A stretch of 36,630 nucleotides of DNA from positions 1-36,630 of the forward strand of contig CACZNV010000140.1 of the NCBI GenBank assembly GCA_902782645.1, read 5' to 3'. Origin of the DNA: an uncultured Ruminococcus sp. GTDB taxonomy: Bacteria; Bacillota; Clostridia; UBA1212. Position 1 is the stretch's first letter; every line of letters starts with the position of its first letter. The notes beneath the pieces were generated by a model, which saw only the letters and a program-made list of their open reading frames with translations, was not told the DNA's origin and did not search any database. Both the position numbers and the translations under genes were made by a program. Shown here piece after piece: positions 17,393-25,118 of this stretch.

Positions 17393-17452
17393 GCGAAATC
17401 CAAGCGAAATCGATGCGAAATAATGTGAAATTTAAGCGAAATCAGGCGAAAT
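17393..17452 (+). repeat. Six helically phased GCGAAAT-type repeats (operator array)
   Basis: GCGAAAT at 17393, 17404, 17415, 17436 and 17446, plus one variant GTGAAAT at 17425. Start-to-start steps are 11, 11, 10, 11 and 10 bases, one helical turn, so all copies face the same side of the DNA. An opposed copy, ATTTCGC, lies at 17463-17469 inside the promoter spacer. The array ends 5 bases before the -35 of the HTH-ATPase-nuclease gene. This layout is expected of cooperative binding by an activator or autorepressor. Confidence 0.9.
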
Positions 17453-17456
17453 CGCG

Positions 17457-17484
17457 TTGAAAATTTCGCTTGGCGTGGTATAAT
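17457..17484 (+). promoter_or_regulatory. Promoter of the HTH-ATPase-nuclease gene
   Basis: TTGAAA (17457-17462), 16-base spacer, perfect TATAAT (17479-17484). The spacer contains the opposed ATTTCGC word (17463-17469), so a protein bound there would block or bend the promoter. TTTTGGAGG follows 25 bases on, 7 bases before the ATG. Confidence 0.8.
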
Positions 17485-17515
17485 ACCTCTGTACCAATCG
17501 TTTTGGAGGTTTATT

Positions 17516-19330
17516 ATGAAATACATTTCTGCTGCCGATGCAGCAACGAAGCTGAATATTTCTCTCAGAAGACTTCAGCAGCAGTGCGCCGAAGGCATTA
17601 TTCCCGGTGCCAGGAAAGAAGGAAGACGCTGGATAATTCCGGAGGATGCTATTCACAATCGTGAAAGTGTAAAGAGACCTCTACCCATCGGTATATCTGA
17701 CTTTAAAATCGCATCGTCTGACTATTACTATGTCGATAAGACAATGCTAATAAAAGATTTTCTTGATAAAAAACCCCTTGTCTCGCTTTTCACACGCCCG
17801 CGAAGATTCGGAAAAACTCTGAATATGGATATGCTTCGCGTGTTTTTTGAAAAGACCGACGAAGATAATTCAAAATATTTTTCAGACAAGGCCATTTGGT
17901 CCTGCGGCAAAGCGTACACTTCCTATCAAGGACAGTATCCGGTTATTTTTCTCTCATTCAAAGATATAAAGCATAACGACTGGGCGGAGACTTATGAGAT
18001 GATAACGAGATTAATCTCCGCGGAGTTCAGGCGGCACTCAGAGCTTGAAAACAGCGACCGGTTAAGCGATTACGAAAAATCTCAGTACAGAATGCTTTCG
18101 GAGAACAAAGGGGATTCAACAGATTACCAGCTTTCGCTCAAAACCCTGTCTCTTTTTTTACACAAGCATTACGGCAAAGAAACCGTCATTATCATTGACG
18201 AGTACGACACGCCGATCCAGCAGGGGCATACCATGGGGTTCTACAAAGATATTATCTCGTTCATGCGGAACTTCTTTTCAGGAGGACTAAAGGACAATTC
18301 AAACCTCGCCTTCGGTTTTCTGACAGGTATACTTCGCGTGGCGAAAGAAAGCATTTTCAGCGGGCTCAACAATCTGACGATCAATTCGATTCTCGATGAG
18401 CAGTACAGTTCATATTTCGGTTTTACAACCGGGGAAGTCCGCAGGATGCTGGAATACTACGGGTGCGAAAATAAATTTGATGAAGTCTGCGAGTGGTATG
18501 ACGGCTATATGTTCGGCAGCACGGAAATCTTCAATCCCTGGTCGGTAATCAACTATGTTTCGGAAAACTGCTTTCCTAAGGCATTTTGGCAATCCACAGG
18601 CAGCAATGATATCATTGGCGAGATTGTAGACCAGGCCAATGACGAGATAAAAGAAAATCTCTACAAACTGCTCTCCGGCGAAACCGTCACATCCTACGTT
18701 GATACCGGTGTCATTTATCCCGAAATAAAGGACAATCCTTACAGTATATACAGTTTTCTGCTCATTGCCGGCTATCTTAAAGTAACAAAGGTTTACCCGC
18801 AGCACGACGGAAACTATATGTGCGACGTTGCGATTCCCAACAAAGAGATTGCCTTTGTTTACAACAAAGAAGTGCTGAACAAAACCGGAAAAACCAATGC
18901 TGCGATATCCATTCAGCAGGCACTGTTCTCAAACGAAACGGAGAAGCTGCAAAAGCTGCTTGAAGAATTCCTGCTCAACTCTGTTTCGGTATTCGACGGT
19001 ACAAACGAAAGCTTCTACCACGGCATGATGCTTGGGCTTTGCGCAGTTCTCAGCAACCGGTACAGGATCAAATCAAACGTCGAATCAGGTTACGGGCGCT
19101 TTGACATTGCCCTCTTCCCGATAAACAAATCAGATCCGGGTTTCATCTTTGAATTCAAGTACACCGGCAGGGACAGCGAAGACCTAGAAACACTTGCAGA
19201 TAAAGCGCTCTCGCAAATCGTTGAAAAGAACTATGCTGCTGATTTGATTGATTGCGGTGTTTCGCACGTCACCAAAATCGGAATCGCTTTTAAAGGGAAA
19301 AAAGCAGTTGTAAAATCTTCGGATTGTTGA
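17516..19330 (+). CDS. Excisionase-like HTH fused to AAA ATPase and PD-(D/E)XK nuclease
   Basis: 604 residues in three parts. Residues 1-50 resemble a MerR/excisionase-type winged HTH (AADAATKLNISLRRLQQQ, then GRRWIIPEDA). From LPIGISDFK (56) starts the AAA-ATPase-like domain, with YYVDKT, the P-loop TRPRRFGKT (93-101) and Walker B IIIDEYDTPI (about 225-233). The C-terminal PDDEXK_9-type domain has D530 (GRFDIAL) and E546-x-K548 (FEFKY). The ATPase-nuclease pair is common in gut Clostridia and Bacteroidetes, often in many copies, and its function is poorly known; mobile-element or defence roles are suspected. The added DNA-binding domain is not part of the usual architecture. GC is lower than in neighbours, which suggests transfer. 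It converges on the next gene with only 5 bases between. Confidence 0.88.
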   Translation: MKYISAADAATKLNISLRRLQQQCAEGIIPGARKEGRRWIIPEDAIHNRESVKRPLPIGISDFKIASSDYYYVDKTMLIKDFLDKKPLVSLFTRPRRFGKTLNMDMLRVFFEKTDEDNSKYFSDKAIWSCGKAYTSYQGQYPVIFLSFKDIKHNDWAETYEMITRLISAEFRRHSELENSDRLSDYEKSQYRMLSENKGDSTDYQLSLKTLSLFLHKHYGKETVIIIDEYDTPIQQGHTMGFYKDIISFMRNFFSGGLKDNSNLAFGFLTGILRVAKESIFSGLNNLTINSILDEQYSSYFGFTTGEVRRMLEYYGCENKFDEVCEWYDGYMFGSTEIFNPWSVINYVSENCFPKAFWQSTGSNDIIGEIVDQANDEIKENLYKLLSGETVTSYVDTGVIYPEIKDNPYSIYSFLLIAGYLKVTKVYPQHDGNYMCDVAIPNKEIAFVYNKEVLNKTGKTNAAISIQQALFSNETEKLQKLLEEFLLNSVSVFDGTNESFYHGMMLGLCAVLSNRYRIKSNVESGYGRFDIALFPINKSDPGFIFEFKYTGRDSEDLETLADKALSQIVEKNYAADLIDCGVSHVTKIGIAFKGKKAVVKSSDC

Positions 19331-19335
19331 TCTCT

Positions 19336-21183
19336 TTAAGAGGCGGTTTTAATCTTATACAGTTTATGAGGAACTATTACTGAGGGGTCCGGTGCGTCTT
19401 CAAGGTGCGCCGCGACCTCTTTTATCAGCTCCGCATCGCCAATATCGTTAAAATACACATACTTCGCATGCTTTCCGTCAAGAGCTTCCTCCAGGTCGTA
19501 CATGCCCTGCACCGTGAAGGGGGCGGCGTTGTAATTGGCGATAAGATGCATGCGGGTCTTGAAATCCGATGCGATGAACAGCACACCGTCCCTGTGGTTC
19601 ACGCCCTCCTGCTCGCACAGCGAGGGAATGTCTGAGCCGTAGTTTTCCAGGGCTCTTTTTTCCGCGCTTGCCTTGGCGGTGTAGGGATAAAAGGCCGCAA
19701 AGAATATGATGCCGGCAGCTGCCACAACCGCCGAGATGACGCCAAGGACGGCGGGGAGGGTCTTTGGCGATTTGAATTTGCCGCCAAGCCTTTTCATCAT
19801 TGCCCCCGGGAAAACAGTCACAATCACCGCGACAATAAGGCTGAGCCAGAACGTCAGATAGGTGCCTATGTAGCGCTCGAATGATGCAGCCGCAGTGGCC
19901 TCTCCGGGGGTGAAGACGGTCAGGTAAGACGCCAATATGCCGCCGCAGTACAGGAGAAAGCACGCCGAAGCCGCTATGAACACCGCCGTAATCGTTCCGG
20001 TGTCGTCAAAACCGACTTTTTTCAGCAAAATCACTGCGACAATCTGGACTGCCGCAAAAACAACTATCACCGCCGCAAGGGGTATGCCGAAGGAAATTGT
20101 GGGCTTCAGGAAAGCCCTGAAGAAGGCAGCCGCAGTGGTTTTCTGAACCTCTGTGAATCCGCTGCCCATGGCCTTGAAGAGGCCGCCAAGGATGCCTTCG
20201 CCGTCGGTTTTCGCATTGGCGTAAAGCACTATGTAGTTCCAGAAAAGCTTGGCGATAACGGAGCCAAGGACAATCGGAAGAACGTGGGAGAGGGATGTTT
20301 TGAGAATGCCCCTCCGGCTTTTCTTTTTTGCATTTTTTGCCGTAATAGAGGCAAAAATAATGATTCCGGCAAACAGCGCAAAGGCAAGGCCGGTCTCTTT
20401 TACAAGGGTCAGAGCAAGCGCCGCAGCAAGGGCACAGATGATTTGTATATTGCGGCGCGCCTGAACGCACTCCCAGACAACGTAAAACGTCATGACGCCA
20501 ATGAGCGTGTCAACAGCGATTGACGAGAAAGCCGACAGTTTGAAGCAGAGGATGCAGAAAAACATTGCCGCCACAGGGACTGCCGCGAAGCACCTGCCGG
20601 CAACCGCACAGCCTTTTTTGCCGCATTGGCGACTGTATCCTGTGACTATAGGCAGAAGCGCCGAAATGAGCAGCATGTCCATCGGAACGTATGTTGCCCC
20701 TTCGCAGAAGGTGCCCGTAAAGCATGTGCCCAGGTAGCAGATCGCAGTGGCAAAAGGCGGATAACCCCTGAAAATCGCATTGGTTTCAACGCTGAAAGGA
20801 AGTTTTCCCACCGTGAAAAGATTCTTGACGGCAAGACCCCAGTGAGAAAACTCATCGTCAAGGATATAGCAGCGGCCGGCATTCAAAAGTATCATGCCCA
20901 CGGCAAGGGCCGCAAAAATCACAAACTCGGTGGTCAGTATGTAAAAAGCTCTTTTTTTCTCCTGGAAGATACGAAAAGCAATAAAAATAAGGCACAAAAT
21001 GCCTGTAACGCCAAAAACGATGGGCACCGCCCGGGTCGCACCAAACACAAGCATAACGGAGGCCGCAAGACCCGTGAGACAAATAGCAGGCAGATATGTA
21101 TGGCCTATCCTTATATTGAAGCCGACGGCAATCGCCCCCGCAACCGATGTTATCAAAACCAGATATATAATTGCGCTTAACAT
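19336..21183 (-). CDS. Large multi-pass membrane protein, GT-C glycosyltransferase-like
   Basis: 615 residues with about a dozen membrane segments and a C-terminal soluble domain of about 90 residues. The loop after the third or fourth segment has ILDDEFSHWG, an acidic pair followed by aromatic residues as in GT-C enzymes (PMT/ArnT-like), where it is the catalytic site facing outward. No specific family could be named. I chose MLSAIIYLV at 21183 because the frame upstream is not hydrophobic and has no ribosome site; the site before 21183 is also weak. It stands alone on the minus strand, converging with the nuclease fusion. Six CGCCAAT-type heptamers lie within it, the densest run in the window. 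Confidence 0.75.
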   Translation of the reverse strand: MLSAIIYLVLITSVAGAIAVGFNIRIGHTYLPAICLTGLAASVMLVFGATRAVPIVFGVTGILCLIFIAFRIFQEKKRAFYILTTEFVIFAALAVGMILLNAGRCYILDDEFSHWGLAVKNLFTVGKLPFSVETNAIFRGYPPFATAICYLGTCFTGTFCEGATYVPMDMLLISALLPIVTGYSRQCGKKGCAVAGRCFAAVPVAAMFFCILCFKLSAFSSIAVDTLIGVMTFYVVWECVQARRNIQIICALAAALALTLVKETGLAFALFAGIIIFASITAKNAKKKSRRGILKTSLSHVLPIVLGSVIAKLFWNYIVLYANAKTDGEGILGGLFKAMGSGFTEVQKTTAAAFFRAFLKPTISFGIPLAAVIVVFAAVQIVAVILLKKVGFDDTGTITAVFIAASACFLLYCGGILASYLTVFTPGEATAAASFERYIGTYLTFWLSLIVAVIVTVFPGAMMKRLGGKFKSPKTLPAVLGVISAVVAAAGIIFFAAFYPYTAKASAEKRALENYGSDIPSLCEQEGVNHRDGVLFIASDFKTRMHLIANYNAAPFTVQGMYDLEEALDGKHAKYVYFNDIGDAELIKEVAAHLEDAPDPSVIVPHKLYKIKTAS

Positions 21184-21239
21184 AAGTTGCCCCCGGGTGA
21201 TCCCTTTTTTCAAAACCTGACGGTTTGTGTTTCGGGCAT

Positions 21240-21268
21240 ATTTTACAATAATATACGTATTTATGCAA
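21240..21268 (-). promoter_or_regulatory. Weak candidate promoter of the large membrane protein gene
   Basis: On the minus strand, TTGCAT (21268-21263), 17 bases, TAAAAT (21245-21240), in an AT-rich stretch directly after the terminator of the DUF4956 gene. The -35 matches three positions only. Confidence 0.3.
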
Positions 21269-21275
21269 ACATGAG

Positions 21276-21336
21276 GCCGCAGACGGTCGGCACCCGCCTG
21301 CGGCAAAAAGAGGCCCCTTGGCGGAGCCCCTTTTTG
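21276..21336 (-). terminator. Terminator downstream of DUF4956
   Basis: On the minus strand, AAAAAGGGGC pairs with GCCTCTTTTT over a short loop (21336-21305), leaving a T-run. A second stem, GCCGCAG (21276-21282) with CTGCGGC (21298-21304), follows. The loop of the first stem holds CTTGGCG (TTGGCG core 21318-21323). Confidence 0.75.
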
Positions 21337-21373
21337 TGTAAACCCATATTCGGTTGCTTTCTCTGTTCCTTTA

Positions 21374-22108
21374 TCAGAACGGGGTGGGCAGGTATTCCTG
21401 GATTGAGAGTTTGAAATTGGCGTTGAGGGTTCTGAGCTCGTCGATAAAAGCCTTTGTGTCCTTGGCGTCTTTGATCTTAATCGAATAGGTGAGCTCGATG
21501 AGGGTGCCGCCGCTGATAACTCTTACACCTACAAGCTTGTGCGCGTTTGTGTACTTCTGAAGAACAGGCTCAAAAACACCGTCGTAATCGATGCTTTCGG
21601 GCACCGCAATTTTGAGGGTCTTCTTGAGGTTCTTTGTCTTTTCGATAGTGAGTATCGCATGAATCACCGCAACAACTGCGCAAATGAAGACAAAAATCAG
21701 TCCCACCAGGTAATATCTGACGCCCGCCGCATAGCCTGCTGCAACGGAAATGAAGATAAACGCCAAATCCCTTGGCTGCGTCAGCGTGCTCCTGTAGCGA
21801 ACGATCGCGAGAACGCCGGCAATGCTGAGCGCGGTGCCTATGGTGAGTCGCGTGGAAATCATGAGCGCCTCCGCGGCGGGAACCAGCACGAGGACCAGAC
21901 CGAGACCCTTGTCGTATTTGAACTCATCGCTTGTGAATTTGTGAACGAAGAGCACCATCAGACCGAGGAGCACGCCAACGAGCACGCACACGCCGACATC
22001 CACAAGCCTGAGGCCCGAATTGGTCCTGGAAAGGACGTTGAACCAGTCCGAAAACGACTTCAGCTCGGCAGCCTCGGAAGTTGTAGAGGTGGTAGAAATT
22101 AGATCCAT
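21374..22108 (-). CDS. DUF4956 membrane protein
   Basis: 244 residues. Four or so membrane segments (about 37-60, 75-95, 100-120, 130-155) surround the conserved block TRLTIGTALSIAGVLAIVRYRST, of which TIGTALSIAGVLAIVRYR is the diagnostic part of DUF4956. The C-terminal 80 residues are soluble and probably cytoplasmic. Genes of this family regularly stand beside VTC-domain genes, as here: the ATG is one base beyond the VTC stop, with AAGGGG inside the upstream gene, so they are translationally coupled. The pair is thought to make and handle polyphosphate at the membrane, but this protein's own activity is unproven. Confidence 0.9.
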   Translation of the reverse strand: MDLISTTSTTSEAAELKSFSDWFNVLSRTNSGLRLVDVGVCVLVGVLLGLMVLFVHKFTSDEFKYDKGLGLVLVLVPAAEALMISTRLTIGTALSIAGVLAIVRYRSTLTQPRDLAFIFISVAAGYAAGVRYYLVGLIFVFICAVVAVIHAILTIEKTKNLKKTLKIAVPESIDYDGVFEPVLQKYTNAHKLVGVRVISGGTLIELTYSIKIKDAKDTKAFIDELRTLNANFKLSIQEYLPTPF

Positions 22109-22109
22109 A

Positions 22110-22934
22110 TTATTTGTCCCCTTTCGAAGAATCAGTTGCTTTCAAAGCATGTATGTTTCCGCTCTCCGGACCCGCCAACATAACGTTCTGCGGTGAGTAG
22201 TGAGAGCAGTATTTTGAGAATGTCTGGTTCCTGTACCCGTAAGTCGCCAATATCTTCACCAGCCACATTGGTATCGCCTTCGAGGTCTTCACCTCGAGAA
22301 TCGCCACCCCCTCGGGGCAGGTGCTCTTTCCCCGGGTGCCTTTTGTGAGATCAAGATCATCAGCGCGGGTTCTGATGTTGTAGTCAAACGTTATTCGGAG
22401 ATCCGGGTCGGCGGTGCACACGAAAGGCAGTCTGTCGTAGCTTACCACGTTCACGAACTCAAGATTGTTAGAAACGATGACCCTCTGCAGTTCTTTCAGA
22501 ATCTGGGGGTTTGTGCTCTTGTATTTTGATATATCGAAGTCGTATCCGTTTGCGACGCAGTCTTTCACAAAATCCATGGCGTCCGAAAGGACCATTTTAA
22601 CTCTTCTCTTAACCACCAGACCCTCGATTTTTCCCTTTATTTCCAGGAATGAAGGAGAGCTGAGAGTGTTGTGCTCACCGTAGACCCGGAGCCGCACCTT
22701 CTGTCTGAAGTTGTCTCCGTTGATGGTCTCGTAGTAGCACTGGAGCTGTTTGTTGTCCATGTAGATACTGCTTATCGTGTACATGCCGTTCCCGTCGGCA
22801 TGCTCGTCAGGATGCACGAAAGGACGCAGATCCTCGATAAGACAATCTACGTCCGAGTACGTCATTGGAAATTTGAATTCGTATCTGCTGAAATTCTCCT
22901 TGAACAATGCGTATTTCTTCCTTTCACGGTTCAC
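22110..22934 (-). CDS. VTC-domain polyphosphate polymerase
   Basis: 274 residues. The tunnel-fold signatures are visible: SRYEFKFPM at the start, SIYMDN, then KVRLRVYG, SFLEIKGK, KRRVKM, and ILEVKTSKAIPMW near the end, giving the basic tunnel and acidic metal-binding residues that polymerise the gamma-phosphate of ATP into polyphosphate in yeast Vtc4. Unlike Vtc4 it has no membrane segment; the coupled DUF4956 protein may be its membrane partner and export route. The start is GTG at 22934. The promoter is so close that the leader is only about 10 bases and no Shine-Dalgarno is evident. Confidence 0.88.
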   Translation of the reverse strand: MNRERKKYALFKENFSRYEFKFPMTYSDVDCLIEDLRPFVHPDEHADGNGMYTISSIYMDNKQLQCYYETINGDNFRQKVRLRVYGEHNTLSSPSFLEIKGKIEGLVVKRRVKMVLSDAMDFVKDCVANGYDFDISKYKSTNPQILKELQRVIVSNNLEFVNVVSYDRLPFVCTADPDLRITFDYNIRTRADDLDLTKGTRGKSTCPEGVAILEVKTSKAIPMWLVKILATYGYRNQTFSKYCSHYSPQNVMLAGPESGNIHALKATDSSKGDK

Positions 22935-22951
22935 CCTGGTTTGGTACTCTA

Positions 22952-22980
22952 ATTATACTGTTAAACCCTGAGTTTTTCAA
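22952..22980 (-). promoter_or_regulatory. Strong promoter of the VTC-DUF4956 pair
   Basis: On the minus strand, TTGAAA (22980-22975), exactly 17 bases, and perfect TATAAT (22957-22952). The expected RNA start near 22945 leaves about 10 bases to the GTG start codon, so translation would be nearly leaderless. Confidence 0.75.
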
Positions 22981-23014
22981 CCGTGTTTGCATCCGGTCAT
23001 TGTCCGACTTGCTT

Positions 23015-23707
23015 TCAGGCTGTCTCTTTTTCCTTCTTTTTGAAAAACGAGTGGCTTCTTGCCTCAATGATAGAGTTCTTTGTCTGTTTGACATTCATCA
23101 GCACAGCCATGATCACGCCAACGCCTACCGTCGTCAATATGATCTCAGGTATCATGTACAGTCCGTTGTATACCGTACTGTAGACAAAGGATAACTGATT
23201 TCCCTTAAAATTTGACAAAAACCATCCGCCGGCCGAATTGCCCCAGCCCTCTTCAAAGAACCACTCAGCGTATTCGCCGTAGAGAACGTAACCGGAAATG
23301 ATGTGGCATACATACCGGAGAATCGTTACGATCAGCGCGCCGAGAGCTGCCAGGAAAGGAGCGCTCTTTTTGGCGATGTTCTTCTTGGTGATGAACACAC
23401 CGCCAAGACCGAGCACGCCAAATGCAAGCACGAAGTCAAACAGTATGATGAGCACCACCGCGCCGCCGTTTTGTCCCGCAAACGAGCTGCCTCCCGCCGA
23501 CTGGATAAGCTGGAAAAGGCTGTACACAAAGCTCATTACGAGTCCCCAGGCAGGGCCGAAAACGCAGCTTATGATTACCACCGGCACCATACTGAACAGC
23601 GTCACGGAACCTCCGTACGGAAGTCCCGGCAGCTTGATGTACGAAAGCACAAAAGCCATTGCCACCAAAACCGCGCTGAGCGCAATCTTGAATTCCATTT
23701 TTTTCAT
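23015..23707 (-). CDS. thiT: ECF transporter S component ThiT, thiamine-specific
   Basis: 230 residues, about six membrane helices. It is the substrate-binding unit of a group II ECF transporter and works with the shared EcfA/A'/T module, which is not in this window. The family pattern is clear: ALSAVLVAMAFVLSYIK, GGSVTLFSMVPVV (helix 1-loop), FGPAWGLVMSFVYSLFQL, an aromatic-rich thiamine-binding region with W residues (YAEWFFEEGWGN) and SVYNGLYM-like NGLYMIPE. Directly controlled by the TPP riboswitch and terminator upstream, which confirms thiamine as the substrate. AGAGGTGA is the ribosome binding site. The C-terminal tail is Lys/Glu-rich. Confidence 0.95.
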   Translation of the reverse strand: MKKMEFKIALSAVLVAMAFVLSYIKLPGLPYGGSVTLFSMVPVVIISCVFGPAWGLVMSFVYSLFQLIQSAGGSSFAGQNGGAVVLIILFDFVLAFGVLGLGGVFITKKNIAKKSAPFLAALGALIVTILRYVCHIISGYVLYGEYAEWFFEEGWGNSAGGWFLSNFKGNQLSFVYSTVYNGLYMIPEIILTTVGVGVIMAVLMNVKQTKNSIIEARSHSFFKKKEKETA

Positions 23708-23782
23708 AAAAAATCACCTCTGATAGTGTAATATCGGTAGTCCTGTTATGTTACATTTGCAATTGAAACTCTTATGAGTAAC

Positions 23783-23807
23783 AAAAAGCGGTCCTTCAAA
23801 AGACCGC
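23783..23807 (-). terminator. Regulated terminator of the TPP riboswitch
   Basis: GCGGTC (23788-23793) and GACCGC (23802-23807) form a 6-bp stem with an 8-base loop; on the minus strand it is followed by TTTTT (23787-23783). It stands between the aptamer and thiT, so ligand binding should favour this terminator and switch thiT off. Confidence 0.88.
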
Positions 23808-23854
23808 CATCGCAAGCATACCCGTATATGAGCCCTCAAAGCTCCTATCGGCAA

Positions 23855-23942
23855 TCTCCCTACGGTGGCATTGTCCACATCAGGTTTAAGGGTTTAGGCT
23901 TCCGCCAATCTCAGCCGCCAATGCAGCTCCCCTGACTATCCG
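23855..23942 (-). promoter_or_regulatory. TPP (THI-box) riboswitch aptamer
   Basis: Read on the minus strand the RNA has the invariant elements in order: GGGGAGC, CTGAGA (23914-23909), ACCC, ACCTGAT, then GGACAATGCC and CGTAGGGA. Spacing is normal for the class. It binds thiamine pyrophosphate and controls thiT through the terminator at 23783-23807. Oddity: two copies of the heptamer ATTGGCG flank CTGAGA, at 23922-23916 and 23909-23903, the latter sharing the last A of the motif. Confidence 0.96.
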
Positions 23943-23948
23943 CGCCGG

Positions 23949-23977
23949 ATTATATTACATTTTTCGCGCCGTGTAAA
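23949..23977 (-). promoter_or_regulatory. Promoter of the thiT riboswitch transcript
   Basis: On the minus strand, TTTACA (23977-23972), 17 bases, perfect TATAAT (23954-23949). The RNA would start about 7 bases on, at the first base pairs of the aptamer. Confidence 0.8.
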
Positions 23978-24038
23978 GCGGCAAACGATAATTTGAGCGT
24001 GCGGATATTACATTCCTGCACACCCCATCTTTAGCTTG

Positions 24039-25091
24039 TCACCCTTTATCGATTATGCTAAATGTCCTGGATGAGTCAACCCCTATAACTTTATCGCCAA
24101 TCACAAAAATGTCGTCATAGATTTTGTCGGATATCTTCGTTTGTTCAAAAGTTTCAACGTTGACTTTCCATGTTCCTTCTAGTTTGTCGTTGTCAAACTT
24201 TTTGTAGGAAAACCTATTAACCTCCTTGAACCTATAAAACGAACAGTAGTAGTAATTTTTGCAGTAGTTTCCGGTATGCATGGCATATCCTTCAGGCTTA
24301 ATCAATTCATGGATCACACCATCCGAGTCAATAATCCAAGAGAGGGCACGCGATGAAAAATCAACAACTTGGAAAGTGGGCGGTGTTCTACGATTGACAA
24401 GCAGGCTGTTGTCAGATATTTTCATTAGCGTACAGAAATCAACTTCCTTATGTATTATTTCTTCTTCTCCATCATCTGTCAGCTTCGATATTATTGTTCT
24501 ACTATAATCATATTCGACCAATATTCTACTTTTACCAAGAGAATACTCCTCGTTGTAAGGACCCTCATATGAAAGCATTTCCGCCCCGTCTGCTTTTTCA
24601 GTTACGACTGCATAACTTCTGCCATTTAATAAAATCATTGCGTTCCCACGTGAAATGAAATAAGATGCTTTCTCTATTTTTGATGCAACAGTCTCTGTAT
24701 TTCCGGTTTTTAAATCGTAGCGTTTTAAAACCCAACTATTTAAAGCATCCGTGCTTTGGTCATTTATATAGTAGAAAAACCCGTTTCCCAAGAAAAAGCC
24801 TGTAGAAGCATTTGATGTAAAGAAGATTTTTCTGAAAGTACCGTCATTTTGTATCTCATAAAGCGTCCGAGAGATAAACACAAACAAAGTGTCATTACAC
24901 ACATATAACCCACGTTCATCGTTCGTGCAGTTCAAGGGGCTAACGGTGCCCCTTACTGTATTCGGATCAGTATTTTTCATGGCCGGTGGTTTGCATGAAC
25001 TCAAACAAGCCGCCAAAACTACCATTACCAGAGTCATGGCACTTAGCCTTATTCCTGATTTAATCCGGTTTTTTCTATTATCAGCTTTCAT
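24039..25091 (-). CDS. Lipoprotein, probable beta-propeller-like, unknown function
   Basis: 350 residues. Signal peptide with lipobox LSSC (about residue 31), after a basic start, so it is probably anchored outside the membrane. The rest is a series of short beta-strand repeats with aromatic and Gly residues (GTFRKIFFTS, NSWVLKRYD, GYAMHTGNYC), similar in feel to DUF5050-type propellers; no catalytic motif is seen. The start at 25091 is set by AAAGGAGG, 6 bases before it. Third gene of a compact AT-rich minus-strand operon (27 bases after the preceding gene). It has one CGCCAAT word near its 3' end; codon use is clearly more AT-rich than in flanking genes. Confidence 0.72.
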   Translation of the reverse strand: MKADNRKNRIKSGIRLSAMTLVMVVLAACLSSCKPPAMKNTDPNTVRGTVSPLNCTNDERGLYVCNDTLFVFISRTLYEIQNDGTFRKIFFTSNASTGFFLGNGFFYYINDQSTDALNSWVLKRYDLKTGNTETVASKIEKASYFISRGNAMILLNGRSYAVVTEKADGAEMLSYEGPYNEEYSLGKSRILVEYDYSRTIISKLTDDGEEEIIHKEVDFCTLMKISDNSLLVNRRTPPTFQVVDFSSRALSWIIDSDGVIHELIKPEGYAMHTGNYCKNYYYCSFYRFKEVNRFSYKKFDNDKLEGTWKVNVETFEQTKISDKIYDDIFVIGDKVIGVDSSRTFSIIDKG

Positions 25092-25118
25092 ATTTTGCCT
25101 CCTTTTTATCACAGAGCA

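Noticed and set aside
17393-17452. CRISPR-like array
   Set aside because: Repeats are only 7 bases with 3-4 base gaps; there are no spacers of CRISPR length and no cas genes.
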